From contig CP031740.1 in NCBI GenBank assembly GCA_022701275.1, positions 5,655,001-5,719,000 of the forward strand: a stretch of 64,000 nt of DNA, read 5' to 3'. The notes under the pieces were generated by a model. That model searched no databases. It had not been told where the DNA came from and saw only the letters and a list, made by a program, of their open reading frames with translations. Positions 9,159 through 18,580 of this stretch are shown one piece after another. Both the position numbers and the translations under genes were made by a program. This stretch comes from Microcoleus vaginatus PCC 9802 (GTDB lineage Bacteria > Cyanobacteriota > Cyanobacteriia > Cyanobacteriales > Microcoleaceae). Numbering within the stretch: position 1 is the first letter of the stretch; each line of letters begins with the position of its first letter.

Positions 9159-9182
9159 GGGGCGGGCTGTTGGGCCCGCCCC
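9159..9182. repeat. TTGTGG-linked GC-rich hairpin repeat, copy 1
   Basis: GGGGCGGGC and GCCCGCCCC form a perfect 9-bp stem with a 6-base loop, followed on the minus strand side by CTTGTGG. The same design (TTGTGG plus a short palindrome) occurs at 21303-21327 and 48961-48986. No T-run follows on either strand, so it is more likely a dispersed palindromic element than a terminator. Confidence 0.6.
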
Positions 9183-9235
9183 ACAAGAGTTTCGCAATTT
9201 ATTCCGATGCAAGTTCAATTATTGAAAGCTTGCTA

Positions 9236-9784
9236 TTAGACGGCTACTTTTTCCCGGGCGGTGGCTGTTGCAGTTGTCGCAGAACCTTGCAAATGCGCTT
9301 CTAGGAACCACAAACGCTTGTCAATTGTCCGCGAAATTTCGGTGTACAGATCCGCTGTATCGGCGTCGCCGAGTTCGTCTGTTTTGTCGATGGCGACTCG
9401 CAGGTGTTTGGCGTAGGGTGCGTAGCGATCGGCCAAAGCCGTCACATATTCTTTCCCATCTAAAATGTCGAACGGAAACTCTGGCAGGATCGAATCTGCG
9501 GCGGCTGTGCGGGCTGTTCCTACAGCCAAACCGCCCAAAGCAGTTACCCGTTCGGCAACCAAATCGATGTATTCTTCGAGTTCTGTTGCCATTTCGTCAA
9601 ATAGCAAGTGCAACTGGTAGAAGTCCATGCCTTTAACGTTCCAGTGAGCTTGCTTGACTTGAGTTTTTAAGTCCAGAGTCGTTGCCAGCGTGGCGTTTAG
9701 CAGCCCCACTACTTGAGAGCGGGTGGCGGCTGACATATCGATGCGGGTGGGGTAAAGATGTTGTTTGTGATTGTTGGTAGTCAT
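9236..9784 (-). CDS. dps: Dps-family ferritin-like DNA-protection protein
   Basis: 182 residues. The Dps ferroxidase signature is complete: AHWNVKGMDFYQLHLLFDE followed by the helix with ELEEYIDLVAER. Dps forms dodecamers that oxidise iron with hydrogen peroxide and store it, often coating DNA. The C-terminus ends in a short Ala/Thr-rich tail. The gene lies 95 bases downstream of sulfiredoxin on the same strand, so the two may share transcription. A FurC/PerR-type regulator lies about 5.3 kb away. The start at 9784 gives a 16-residue tail before MSAATRSQVV, a possible internal start. Confidence 0.93.
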   Translation of the reverse strand: MTTNNHKQHLYPTRIDMSAATRSQVVGLLNATLATTLDLKTQVKQAHWNVKGMDFYQLHLLFDEMATELEEYIDLVAERVTALGGLAVGTARTAAADSILPEFPFDILDGKEYVTALADRYAPYAKHLRVAIDKTDELGDADTADLYTEISRTIDKRLWFLEAHLQGSATTATATAREKVAV

Positions 9785-9879
9785 AGGTTTTTAGCTTGTT
9801 ATTAGTGATTGTCGATCGAATATCTTAGAAAGCTTTGGGCGATCGAATATTTGACTGTTGTGAATTTCTGTTGAGAGGC

Positions 9880-10140
9880 TCAGGCTAGGTGCATCTGCAA
9901 CACGGCACGGGGAGCTCGGCGTACTTTACAGCGGATAGTTTCTAAACCGAGACGCTGGCAAGCTTCGTATCGGTGGCAGCCGGAAAATCCGTAATACTGG
10001 CCATCTACTTCTAGCACATCGATGGGTTCGCTTAAACCTACCTCGCGGATGGATTCCATGAGGGCGGCGACTTTGGTTTGGTCGTTGACTCGCGGCAGGG
10101 GGCGGCGAATCTGGTTGAGGGGTATTTCTTCGATCCTCAT
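9880..10140 (-). CDS. srx: Sulfiredoxin
   Basis: 86 residues, the usual size for this enzyme. It carries the signature FSGCHRYEA with the catalytic Cys, and the N-terminal IPLNQIRRPLPRVND seen in cyanobacterial and plant sulfiredoxins. The enzyme uses ATP to reduce over-oxidised (sulfinic) 2-Cys peroxiredoxin back to active form. No peroxiredoxin gene is adjacent. Its position just upstream of dps on the same strand makes a small peroxide-defence unit. Confidence 0.93.
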   Translation of the reverse strand: MRIEEIPLNQIRRPLPRVNDQTKVAALMESIREVGLSEPIDVLEVDGQYYGFSGCHRYEACQRLGLETIRCKVRRAPRAVLQMHLA

Positions 10141-10286
10141 GGCGGCTGTCTGTTTTGCTTCTTGTTAAATCATACTCGTAATGACTTCGACTTGGCAAGA
10201 GAAATCAGGACTTACGCAAAAACCTGCTTTCGAGATGATTACTCAGTAAGATGGAGACGAACAAAGCAACTTACAGGCAACCCCTG

Positions 10287-10520
10287 ATGAACTCAACGAC
10301 TGGCTTGTTAACTCGCATTACCCAAACCCCCGGTCAGTGTGGTGGTCGTCCCTGCATTCGAGGAATGCGAATTCGAGTCACCGACATCTTAGAAATGCTG
10401 GCTGAGAACGTCAGCGTTACTGAGATTTTAGAAGATTTCCCGGACTTGGAGCTTGCAGATATTCAAGCTTGCTTGCTGTTTGCTGCACGACGTACCGATT
10501 TCCCAAGACTGACGGCATGA
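10287..10520 (+). CDS. DUF433 antitoxin-like protein
   Basis: 77 residues from the ATG at 10287. The DUF433 pattern is clear: GRPCIRGMRIRVTDILEMLAE, then EILEDFPDLELADIQACLLFAARR. DUF433 proteins are small HTH-like antitoxins usually encoded just before a DUF5615 PIN-like toxin. The next gene starts in an ATGA overlap (10517-10520) and is such a toxin, now broken. An upstream in-frame ATG at 10251 would add 12 residues lacking family similarity. Confidence 0.85.
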   Translation: MNSTTGLLTRITQTPGQCGGRPCIRGMRIRVTDILEMLAENVSVTEILEDFPDLELADIQACLLFAARRTDFPRLTA

Positions 10521-10858
10521 AGATATGGATCGATGCTCAACTGCCACCAACTCTGGCAAATTGACTGACAGATAACTTTAATTTAGAAGCGGTTGCGTTG
10601 CGAGATATTCAACTGCGAGATGCCCAAGATACCGAAATTTTTGAATCAGCACAAGCCGAAAAAGCTGTGATTATGACCAAAGACAGCGACTTCATCGATT
10701 TGGTATGTCGATTAGGAGCGCCCCCTCAAATTTTGTGGTTGACCTGTGGCAATGTAACAAACCGTAACCTGCGACAATTGTTAAGTGCCACTTTACCTGA
10801 TGCAATAGAACGATCGCGTCAACGAGAAGCGATCGTAGAAATCAGCAACAACCCTTGA
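10517..10858 (+). pseudogene. DUF5615 PIN-like toxin interrupted by TGA
   Basis: The frame starts at the ATG overlapping the antitoxin stop and encodes MKIWIDAQLPPTLAN, then TGA at 10562-10564, then LTDNFNLEAV through VIMTKDSDFIDL to a TGA at 10858. Total length is 113 codons, normal for the family. The N-terminal DAQLPP and the central TKDSDF are the acidic PIN-like motifs. The TGA sits where relatives commonly carry Trp (LANWL), so a single TGG to TGA change explains it. A sequencing error remains possible. The antitoxin is intact, so loss of the toxin alone should be tolerated. Confidence 0.85.
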
Positions 10859-11187
10859 AGCCGATCGCTCCCCAAAAAGCCCAAAGCACTGTCTTACAGA
10901 TCAGATTACGGTAGCTTGATCTCGAAGGCTGATAAATAGTATTTAAATGCTGCTCTCACCGAGAGATTAAGCTACTTAACGACTAAGATAAGCGGCGGCA
11001 GGCAGCATTTGCAATATCACCAATACCTTTGGCCCGTCCGCCGAGCGGGTTGTTAGACCGCGTATTTACAGTTGCTTCTGCCATTACTAAAAGGCTGATC
11101 GTGGCTTCGTAGAGAGGAAAATTCAATCATGATTATTGCTTGATGATATAGTGGTACGTAAACATTTACCGAGAGTAAGGCTTAAAT
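10859..11187. other. Intergenic region before the DUF262 gene
   Basis: About 330 bases. No convincing gene; a 33-codon minus-strand frame near 11,000-11,100 has no recognisable partner. It should hold the promoter of the rightward nuclease gene. Confidence 0.35.
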
Positions 11188-12774
11188 ATGGAGTATCAAT
11201 CCTATTCTATCAGGCAGTTGCTGGATGCTGTAAGTAGTGGCAGTGTTCGGATTCCTGCTTTCCAGCGAGGTTTTGTCTGGGATATGGATAGAGTTGCATA
11301 TCTAATGGACAGTATCTACAAAAATTATCCTTTTGGCTCATTACTTTTTTGGCGAACTAAATACAAGCTTTCTGTAGAGAGAAAGCTGGGTCAATTTGAA
11401 CTTCCACAACCCAAAGAAGATTACCCAATTGATTATGTCTTAGACGGTCAGCAAAGGCTCACATCAATATTTTCTGTTTTTCAGACCGAACTAAAGCCAA
11501 CTTTCGATAGTGCATGGCTTGGAATATATTTCGATTTGGGAGCACAAGAGGATGTACAAGAAAGTCAGTTTTTGGCTCTTTCGGAGATCGATGTTGATTC
11601 ATCTAAACACTTTCCTCTGAGCGTTTTATTTGACTCTGTTAGATATAGAGATGCAACTACCAAATTTACTATTGAGCCAATTATACGTTTAGATAGAATT
11701 CAAGAGAAATTTAAAGAAGTATCTATTCCTGCTCAAATTTTAAAGACGGATGATAGAGCAATTGTTGCAATTGTATTTGAGCGCGTTAATAGACTAGGGA
11801 TGGAACTTGATACTCTTCAACTCCTTGCAGCCTGGACTTGGAATGACGATTTCGATTTATTAGAGAGTTTCAAAGAATTGAAAGAAGAACTTGAAGAGTT
11901 CGGATTTTCTCAAGTCGGTGAGGATGCTGATTTGATATTGAGATGTGCGGCGGCTATATTAATGAAAGATCCTACTCCAGATAATCTCTTAGAATTGAAT
12001 GGTCAACAAATCAGAGCAGCATTTCCCAAGGTCAGGAATGGGATTTTGGGTGCTATCGACTTTCTAAGAATACAGTTGAAGGTTATGTCCCTTAAGAACT
12101 TACCATCCTCTGCGTTGATCATTCCTCTATGTACCTTCTTCGCAGAACCTGATGGCAAGCAAGTGTCCTATGACTCAAACGTTAATGCCAGATTAAAAAA
12201 GTGGTTTTGGCGATCTTGCTTTACCAACCGATATGGTAGTAGGCCTAAAAGAACTGCCATAACTGATATAGAAGAAATACAAAAGCTTAAAAATGGTGAG
12301 GTGAATACTTTTGGAGATATTTCTCACGATCTAAGTAAGGATTTCTTCAAAACTAATTATTTTAGGTTAGCTAGTGCAAATACTAAGACATTTATATTGA
12401 TGTTAGCAAACAATAATCCAAAGACTTTTTTGTCCGGTTCATTAATTGATTTAGATAAAGTTTTGCAAAAGTACAACCGAGCAGAGTTTCATCATATTTA
12501 TCCCAAAGCTTACTTGAGAGATTTAAACACTTCTGACGAAAAGATTAATTGTCTTGCCAACTTCTGTTTTTTGAACAGTTCAGAAAACAAGAAAATAGGG
12601 CGAAAGAAACCGTCTGAGTATATCACTATCATGCCCAATGATGATGTGTTGAAAGAAATTTTAACAAATGCTTTTTGCCCACAGGAATTTTGCAATGATG
12701 ATTTTGCTGATTTTGTGAATAAGCGTGCAGAACTGTTAGCGACTTTTGCAAAACAGTTGATGCAAGATGTGTAG
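11188..12774 (+). CDS. DUF262/HNH protein, GmrSD-like nuclease
   Basis: 528 residues. The N-terminal DUF262 domain shows PAFQRGFVWD (about 23-32) and the nucleotide-binding VLDGQQRLTS (about 85-94). The C-terminal part has FHHIYPKAYL (about 434-443), the HNH/DUF1524-type nuclease motif of GmrD. In the family this pairing gives NTP-dependent cutting of modified phage DNA (type IV restriction, GmrSD, BrxU and related). Here both domains are in one protein. Possible SD sequence AAGG precedes the ATG. Low-GC composition and isolation fit a horizontally acquired defence gene. The modified-DNA target is inference. Confidence 0.8.
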   Translation: MEYQSYSIRQLLDAVSSGSVRIPAFQRGFVWDMDRVAYLMDSIYKNYPFGSLLFWRTKYKLSVERKLGQFELPQPKEDYPIDYVLDGQQRLTSIFSVFQTELKPTFDSAWLGIYFDLGAQEDVQESQFLALSEIDVDSSKHFPLSVLFDSVRYRDATTKFTIEPIIRLDRIQEKFKEVSIPAQILKTDDRAIVAIVFERVNRLGMELDTLQLLAAWTWNDDFDLLESFKELKEELEEFGFSQVGEDADLILRCAAAILMKDPTPDNLLELNGQQIRAAFPKVRNGILGAIDFLRIQLKVMSLKNLPSSALIIPLCTFFAEPDGKQVSYDSNVNARLKKWFWRSCFTNRYGSRPKRTAITDIEEIQKLKNGEVNTFGDISHDLSKDFFKTNYFRLASANTKTFILMLANNNPKTFLSGSLIDLDKVLQKYNRAEFHHIYPKAYLRDLNTSDEKINCLANFCFLNSSENKKIGRKKPSEYITIMPNDDVLKEILTNAFCPQEFCNDDFADFVNKRAELLATFAKQLMQDV

Positions 12775-13449
12775 AACCAAGCTCGAGATTTAACCAGCGC
12801 CCAAAATTAAGATCCGATCGCCAATCAACAAAAAAATGCAGCATCTGCTACTGAATCCTATCCATTCAATCCAGCAATAATATTCACGCTCATAGCCAAA
12901 ATAACGGTGTTAAAAAAGAACGATAGCACGCTGTGAAAAAGCACGAGATACCTCGTCGAACGAGAAGTGGTCTGCACATCTGCAACGTCGGCAAGTCATG
13001 CCAACGCCAAAGGAGAAATATAAAAAATCTTTGTAGTGAGGTTCCTCGTCACTCGGAAAATCCCAACCCCCCGGCTGGAAGTAGCTGCCGTGCAGTTTGC
13101 TCCGCTTTCCGTAGTAGCTGCGGCCATACTGCATGGTGAAGATAGTAGACTTATTGCATAAATCTTTGATTGATAGGGAAACCGCAGATGCAACGCGGAT
13201 AATTTGAAGATAGGAGAGCGAATGCTTGCAATTCAAGTCTACTGTGTACCTGCATCCAAGACCCAATATAGGTTAGGCACAGTAAGGGTTAGAAAATCCC
13301 AACTACGGCCATCTTCGCAGCAACTCCCAAAAAATAGCTATGAATTGGCAACACTCAGCACAGGCAGGATTTTTCATGCCTTTCGATAGATCGATCGACC
13401 TCAACCTTCTAGCTACAGTGGGAGAAAAGATAAATTGTGGCTTGAAATT
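12775..13449. other. Intergenic region carrying a dispersed repeat
   Basis: About 675 bases with no supported gene; short frames on both strands lack protein character. At 13152-13191 the motif TTGCATAAATCTTTGA followed by GGAAACCGCAGAT also appears at 20537-20572, so this is a dispersed repeat. The area looks like decayed spacer. Confidence 0.45.
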
Positions 13450-13704
13450 ATGGCATCCTCCCAACCCCTCAAAGGCATTGAATTGATCGACTGCGCTAAA
13501 GCTAACGCCCAACAAGGAATCGCCACAGCCGCGGATCTTTGCGGCTACGGGAGCGACCTCAACACCTTCGAGCGGGAACTGAAAAAGGCTTGCCAAGACA
13601 TCGGCGTCGAAGTCAAGGAGTTAAGCGACTTGATTACGGCTCAGCAGATGATGCAACAAGGAATGGGTATTGAAGTCGCTCCAGATACTCCCTCAGAACT
13701 CTAG
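13450..13704 (+). CDS. Hypothetical small protein
   Basis: 84 residues from the ATG at 13450 (MASSQPLKGIELIDCAKAN). It is soluble and mostly helical, with AQQGIATAADLCGYG and a long helix FERELKKACQDIGVEV. I do not recognise a family. The composition and codon pattern look genuine, and it precedes the Hpt gene by about 180 bases in the same direction. Function unknown. Confidence 0.6.
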   Translation: MASSQPLKGIELIDCAKANAQQGIATAADLCGYGSDLNTFERELKKACQDIGVEVKELSDLITAQQMMQQGMGIEVAPDTPSEL

Positions 13705-13885
13705 GCTCAATCTCCACCGCACCAGTTTTAGAGCTAAAATTGCCCCAACACCAGTATTTTGAGTCTGCTAGCTGAGGCAGGCTAGAATGTTTTGCATGGG
13801 AGCTTCCGACTTTAGCCAGGAGTCGCGTTCTCTCCCGCGAAGAGGGTGCTTTCTGGAGGGTGCTGAGATTGTTAGGAGGACTGTC

Positions 13886-14893
13886 GTGTCAGATCAGCAA
13901 GACCGAATTATGCGTTTGTTTATAGAGGAGGCTAAGGAGCACCTCGATACTCTAGAAAATGGTTTAGTGGATTTGAAGTCCACGATGAAAGACCCCGAAA
14001 GCGTCCAAGAGATGTTTCGAGCCGCCCATTCCGTTAAAGGAGGGGCGGCTATGCTCGGCTTAGATAGTATTAAAACAACCGCTCACCGCTTGGAAGATTG
14101 TTTTAAGGTGCTCAAGGACGGGCCCGTCAAGCAGGTTGACCAAACGGCAGAATCGCTATTTTTAAAGGGAGTTGATACGCTTAAGGACTTGCTGGGGCGA
14201 CTGGAGGGGCCTTTCGGCTTGAGGAATGAAGAGGGAGAAAAACTCGTGCAGCAGGTGATGCCTGTTTTTGCTCAACTGGAAACTCACCTCAATAAATTGG
14301 CGTCGGGCAAAGTGCAGGCGGTTGCTGCTAGGTCTGGAGCGCCCGCCGCTCCAACAGCGGGCGCCGTGCCGGCGAATTTTGCTGTTGAAGTGATGACTTT
14401 ATTGAAAGAAATGTTGCAGGTGTTCAAGCAGAAAGAATCGGTTGCTAGTCGCGCCGAGTTGACGGCTGTTTGCGTTCGCCTCTATAAGTTGGGAGGTAAA
14501 ATTGAGACTTGGCAAAATTTAGTTAAAACAGCTAGAGCCGCCATCGTTAATCCCAAAAACTCGTATAAAGTCTTAGCTCCGCTGATTATCAAAGAACTCA
14601 AGGAAGCTGGGGATTTGGTGCAAGGGGGGAAAGTCAAGGCGATCGTTCCGAGTAAAAATTTGCTACTTTTGGCAGCAAGCCCAAAACCAGCAGAGGTAAG
14701 CGCCCCAGCAGCAGCCCCAGCAGCAGCCCCAGCAGCAGCCCCAGCAGCAGCCCCAGCAGCAGCAGCGTCGAAGCAAGTTGCACTTCCGGGCGAACCGAAG
14801 GCGGTAGTCAAGCTTTTGCTCAAAACTTTCAACAAAAAGCAACTCTCCGAAATCGCCAAGTTACTGGTTCAAGCCATCAAATCCTCGAACTAG
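13886..14893 (+). CDS. Hpt-domain histidine phosphotransfer protein
   Basis: 335 residues from the GTG at 13886, chosen because AGGAGGA ends 5 bases upstream; a longer frame from 13787 has no homologous look. The N-terminal Hpt domain (about 1-110) has FRAAHSVKGGAAMLGL with phospho-acceptor His48, as in CheA. The middle is helical. An Ala-Pro repeat linker (SAPAAAPAAAP pattern, about residues 265-290) leads to a short conserved-looking helix pair (VVKLLLKTFNKKQLSE). There is no kinase domain, so it should relay phosphate from a separate histidine kinase. Partner unknown. Confidence 0.85.
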   Translation: MSDQQDRIMRLFIEEAKEHLDTLENGLVDLKSTMKDPESVQEMFRAAHSVKGGAAMLGLDSIKTTAHRLEDCFKVLKDGPVKQVDQTAESLFLKGVDTLKDLLGRLEGPFGLRNEEGEKLVQQVMPVFAQLETHLNKLASGKVQAVAARSGAPAAPTAGAVPANFAVEVMTLLKEMLQVFKQKESVASRAELTAVCVRLYKLGGKIETWQNLVKTARAAIVNPKNSYKVLAPLIIKELKEAGDLVQGGKVKAIVPSKNLLLLAASPKPAEVSAPAAAPAAAPAAAPAAAPAAAASKQVALPGEPKAVVKLLLKTFNKKQLSEIAKLLVQAIKSSN

Positions 14894-15120
14894 GACTTGT
14901 TGCAGTAGAAGATAGAGTCAAAGCAATATTTTTGAAGCGGATAATTTTCTGGGGGTGCTGGCAGCCTGAGTTGAGCAGCAACTCGAAAAAATTCACTCAT
15001 TCGAGATTTTTGCGCTCTACCTTCTACTGTTGGGCAACCCTGCGTTAGAATGAGTGGATATGTAGGCGTGCAATATTGTACCAGAATTAAAAATCGAGCA
15101 GGCTTTATAAGGCGGTAGCT

Positions 15121-15585
15121 GTGAAACCAATTCGTTCATTAGAAGATGCTTTAAACCGCTGTCAGGCGATGGGAATGCGCTTGAGCCGCCAGCGTCGATT
15201 TATTCTAGAACTTTTGTGGGAGGCAAAAGAACACCTCTCGGCTCGCGAAATTTACGATCGCCTCAACAAACAAGCGCATTCGATCGGTCATACTTCTGTC
15301 TATCAAAATCTAGAAGCTTTGTCGAGAGAAGGGATTATTGAGTGCATAGAACGCTCAGAGGGACGCTTGTACGGCAATGTCAGCGACTCTCACTCTCACG
15401 TCAATTGTCTTGATACGGCTCAGATTCTGGACGTTCATGTGGAATTGCCGATCGACTTGATCGAGCAAATCCAACAGCAAACTGGTGTCCGAATTGTAGA
15501 CTACCGGATAGATTTCTACGGATATCGCTCGGCCGAGTCCGCTACGCAAGCATCGAGTGTCACCGATACGCCAAAGGCTTCGTAA
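15121..15585 (+). CDS. Fur-family regulator, FurC/PerR-like
   Basis: 154 residues from a GTG. The winged helix covers about 10-85 (MRLSRQRRFILELLWEAKEHLSA, GHTSVYQNLEALSREGIIE). The metal site region SHSHVNCLD follows. The paired CxxC zinc sites of typical Fur/Zur are absent. The overall sequence best matches what I recall of the cyanobacterial FurC/PerR group, which represses peroxide-defence genes until iron-catalysed oxidation. That subgroup call is from memory of the family. The dps and srx genes about 5 kb away are typical members of such a regulon. Confidence 0.8.
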   Translation: MKPIRSLEDALNRCQAMGMRLSRQRRFILELLWEAKEHLSAREIYDRLNKQAHSIGHTSVYQNLEALSREGIIECIERSEGRLYGNVSDSHSHVNCLDTAQILDVHVELPIDLIEQIQQQTGVRIVDYRIDFYGYRSAESATQASSVTDTPKAS

Positions 15586-16319
15586 CCGATAAAGCCGCCG
15601 CTGTTGGAAGCAAAACAGATGTTTGTGCTGGGCCGGTCGGTCGTATAAAATGATTCAAGTATTTAGCTGCGCTTGATCGTTTTTTTTGCGTCGCCCGCCG
15701 GAATTCGGCACAGTAGAAAAAAAGGAAAACAGAAAAATGAAACTCGATCGGCAAGTTTGGCGATCGGGAATAAAATTTATGACTAAACCAAAAAAATCAA
15801 TCCTATCCCCTACAGGTAAAAGTGTAGACCAAATCCGGCTTTAATACCCCCTTTATTTTTTAATCGGCTTGGAGTGGAGCAAAGTTTGTGTAGTTGGGGT
15901 TTCAACCGCTGAGTCCGATCAGGGAATTTCTGACCCGGATTTAATATGAGAGCTTAGTTGAATCCCTCCCACAATTCATGTGCACAGTCAATTCTAAAAT
16001 CTAAAATCTAAAATCTAAAATCTAAAATTGATGGACTGACGGGGCTTTCTACTGTTTTTTCTGCTAAACGGCCCCGGAATCTGTTAATAACTGTTTGATA
16101 ACTGGTATGATTTACGTGCTTCGAGAGCCTAAAATACTCGGAAGCAACCAGTGGGGCCAGACACGAACCTCACTATAAAACGCCGTAGAGGGAAAGATTG
16201 CCAGTACCTTGAAGGAAGTTCTCGATCTCCTTAACAGGAGTCAGAAGCCGACATCACAATCTATAGATTTGATGTGGGAGTGTCACATTCTAGTGCGCAT
16301 TACAGGACAGGCTGAAGTA
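15586..16319. other. Long intergenic region with heptamer repeats
   Basis: About 730 bases. Contains a TCTAAAA heptamer array (15993-16027) and otherwise no gene-like frame. The last 110 bases are an in-frame extension of the next gene that was not included because it lacks similarity to a normal start. Confidence 0.4.
15993..16027 (+). repeat. TCTAAAA heptamer tandem repeat (5 copies)
   Basis: Five perfect copies of TCTAAAA in a row. This is the short tandemly repeated repetitive class common in filamentous cyanobacteria. Single related units recur at 18556-18578 before the DUF3685 gene. Confidence 0.8.
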
Positions 16320-18533
16320 ATGGCGAGACGACAATCTGACCAATTCCACACACCACCGCAATACAACCCATCCCCTAAACCGACGGCACAGTTCAGTGCA
16401 GAGGCGACAGGCGATGCGAGTTCCTCAGTAACGGCGCTGCCGACCGAGGGAAAAAGAACTTTTTGGCAGTGGCAGCTTATCTGGCTGAGTCTCCTGGTGG
16501 GATTTGGAGTAACCGGTGCCGCTGCATTTCTGTGGTTGCTGACGATGCCGCCACCGCCCAATTGCCAGCAACTGTCGCCGCTGGCGGCGGACGGAGAGCG
16601 ACTTTACTGCGCTCAACAAGCTGCTAAGTCGGGCAAGCTAGAACAGCTAGAATCGGCAATGGCATTGGTGCAGGCTTGGCCGAAAGAACATCCGCTATAC
16701 TCGCAGGGTCAACATTTGATAGGGGAATGGTCGAAAGCCATTCTGGGATTTGCCAGGGCAAAAATTGAGAGAGGCGATTTGAAAGGTGCTCTGGAGATTG
16801 TGGCGAAAATTCCGAAAACCAGTCGGTCTTACCCAGAGGTACAGGAGGCTGTTACTGCTTGGGAAAAAAATTGGCAGGAGGGCCAAAAACTCTACGATAC
16901 AGCCCTAGCAGCTTTGAAAAGTGAGGATTTAAGGAAGGCTTGGGATTATGCTCAAGCTCTGTTCAAGCTGGAAAATGTTTTCTGGAGTCAGAAACGGTAC
17001 AACGAGCTGATCCAGCAGATTTCTTTGGAAAGAAACGGCTGGCAGCGCTTGCAAGAGGCTAGAGATTTGGCGACGGAGGGAACTCCGCAAAAATTCGCTG
17101 AGGCGATCGTCCTGGCTCGTAAAATAGACTCGCAGCTTTTTGCCCGCGCTAAAGCTGAGAAGGAAATTGAGGGCTGGAGTCGGACTTTGCTGGCAATGGC
17201 TACTAAGCGGTTGGGGGCAAAAGACCTGCCGGGGGCGATCGAGGCTGCTTCTGTTGTGCCGCAGGATTCGCCGCTGTTTGCGGAAGCTCAAGATTTGATG
17301 CAGTTGGGTAGGGCTCAGGCAGTGACGTGGAACCAGTCGATATCAACACCGCTGCCACAACACATTTTTAGCTTGCTGGAAGGGCAGGGGGCTGCTAGCC
17401 AAATTGCTCCGGGTCGCCCTCTGTACAAGCAAGCTCAAGTTCAAATTGAAAATTTGCAGGTGCAGTTTCAAGATTTGCTGCGTCTGCAAGTGGCGAGCAC
17501 GATCGCTAGTTTCGGTCAGATAGGGACGTTTGGACTCGCGATCGAGCAAGCGCAAACCATCGGACTTAAGCAGCCACGGCGGGTTCACGCTCAAACTTTG
17601 GTGGCTGCTTGGCGTCGGGAAATTCAGCGGATTGAAGACCAATCTTTTGTGACTCTGGCGAAGCAGTTGGCAGAACCGCAAACGGTTGAAGGACTCAAGG
17701 GCGGCATGGCTCAGCTACTCCTGATCGCTCAAAACCGCCCCCGCAGGATAGAGGCGCAAACTCTCTTGGCTCAGTGGACGAAACGCATAGAAGTTATTCA
17801 AGATCAGCCTTTTTTGGATGAAGCTATCGCCTTGGCGAAGCAAGGAAAACTTAGCGCTGCTATTGAAAAAGCTTCGGCAATTAAGAGCGGTAGGACTTTG
17901 TACGCCAAAGCTCAGGATAATGTCTATCAGTGGGTGAGCGAACTGCAAGTTGCTCAAGACAGACCGATTCTGGATCGAGCTTCGGAATTGGCATCTCAAG
18001 GCAGTCTAGGAGCGGCGATCGATACGGCTTCCCAAATCGGTTACGGTAGAGCGCTGTATTCAGAGGCTGCCAGTGCGATTGGGCGCTGGAGTGCTGAACT
18101 TAGAGCCAACAGTGCACCGCCGCCGGCTCCGCAACAGGAGTACGCCCCGGCTCCGCAACAGGAGTACGCCCCGGCTCCGCAACAGGAGGAGTACGCGCCA
18201 GCTCCAGCAGAGGAGTACGCGCCAGCTCCGCGACAGGAGGAGTACGCGCCAGAGCCAGAGCCTTACTATCCGCCTGCGAGACAAGAGGCCCCGGCTCCCG
18301 AACCTTACTATCCGCCTGCTAGAGAGCCGGCTCCCGAACCTTACTATCCGCCCGCTCCAGAGCCGGAACCTTACTATCCGCCCGCTCCAGAGCCGGAACC
18401 TTACTATCCGCCCGCGAGACAAGAGGCCCCGGCTCCGGAACCGGAACCAGCTCCTCCTCCGGCTCCGGAACCAGCGCCGCCCTCGATTCCTGAATCTGCT
18501 GGGCCTCCTGATGCTAATTTGCTCCCCGAGTAA
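16320..18533 (+). CDS. Single-pass membrane protein with helical repeats and Pro-rich tail
   Basis: 737 residues from the ATG at 16320 (MARRQSDQFH). One membrane helix (about 65-90, LIWLSLLVGFGVTGAAAFLWLL) follows a cytoplasmic Pro/Ser-rich head. Then come about 500 residues of repeated helical units around motifs such as GDLKGALEIVAKI, GKLSAAIEKASAI and GSLGAAIDTASQI, each followed by LYxxAQ. The final 110 residues are low-complexity EYAPAPQQ and EPYYPPAP repeats. In cyanobacteria such proteins are often labelled chromosome segregation ATPase, but no ATPase motif is present. A cell-envelope or scaffolding role is a guess. Confidence 0.75.
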   Translation: MARRQSDQFHTPPQYNPSPKPTAQFSAEATGDASSSVTALPTEGKRTFWQWQLIWLSLLVGFGVTGAAAFLWLLTMPPPPNCQQLSPLAADGERLYCAQQAAKSGKLEQLESAMALVQAWPKEHPLYSQGQHLIGEWSKAILGFARAKIERGDLKGALEIVAKIPKTSRSYPEVQEAVTAWEKNWQEGQKLYDTALAALKSEDLRKAWDYAQALFKLENVFWSQKRYNELIQQISLERNGWQRLQEARDLATEGTPQKFAEAIVLARKIDSQLFARAKAEKEIEGWSRTLLAMATKRLGAKDLPGAIEAASVVPQDSPLFAEAQDLMQLGRAQAVTWNQSISTPLPQHIFSLLEGQGAASQIAPGRPLYKQAQVQIENLQVQFQDLLRLQVASTIASFGQIGTFGLAIEQAQTIGLKQPRRVHAQTLVAAWRREIQRIEDQSFVTLAKQLAEPQTVEGLKGGMAQLLLIAQNRPRRIEAQTLLAQWTKRIEVIQDQPFLDEAIALAKQGKLSAAIEKASAIKSGRTLYAKAQDNVYQWVSELQVAQDRPILDRASELASQGSLGAAIDTASQIGYGRALYSEAASAIGRWSAELRANSAPPPAPQQEYAPAPQQEYAPAPQQEEYAPAPAEEYAPAPRQEEYAPEPEPYYPPARQEAPAPEPYYPPAREPAPEPYYPPAPEPEPYYPPAPEPEPYYPPARQEAPAPEPEPAPPPAPEPAPPSIPESAGPPDANLLPE

Positions 18534-18580
18534 TTGGGTTTTCGCGCGATCGAGCTCTAAAATCTCCAATCTAAAATCAA

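Noticed and set aside
9159..9182. GC-rich hairpin as a rho-independent terminator
   Set aside because: No T-run after the stem on either strand, and related hairpins occur at unrelated positions, so a dispersed repeat is more likely.
10990..11090. 33-codon minus-strand frame starting MAEATVNTRSNN
   Set aside because: No ribosome site, no match, and no neighbour that would explain it.
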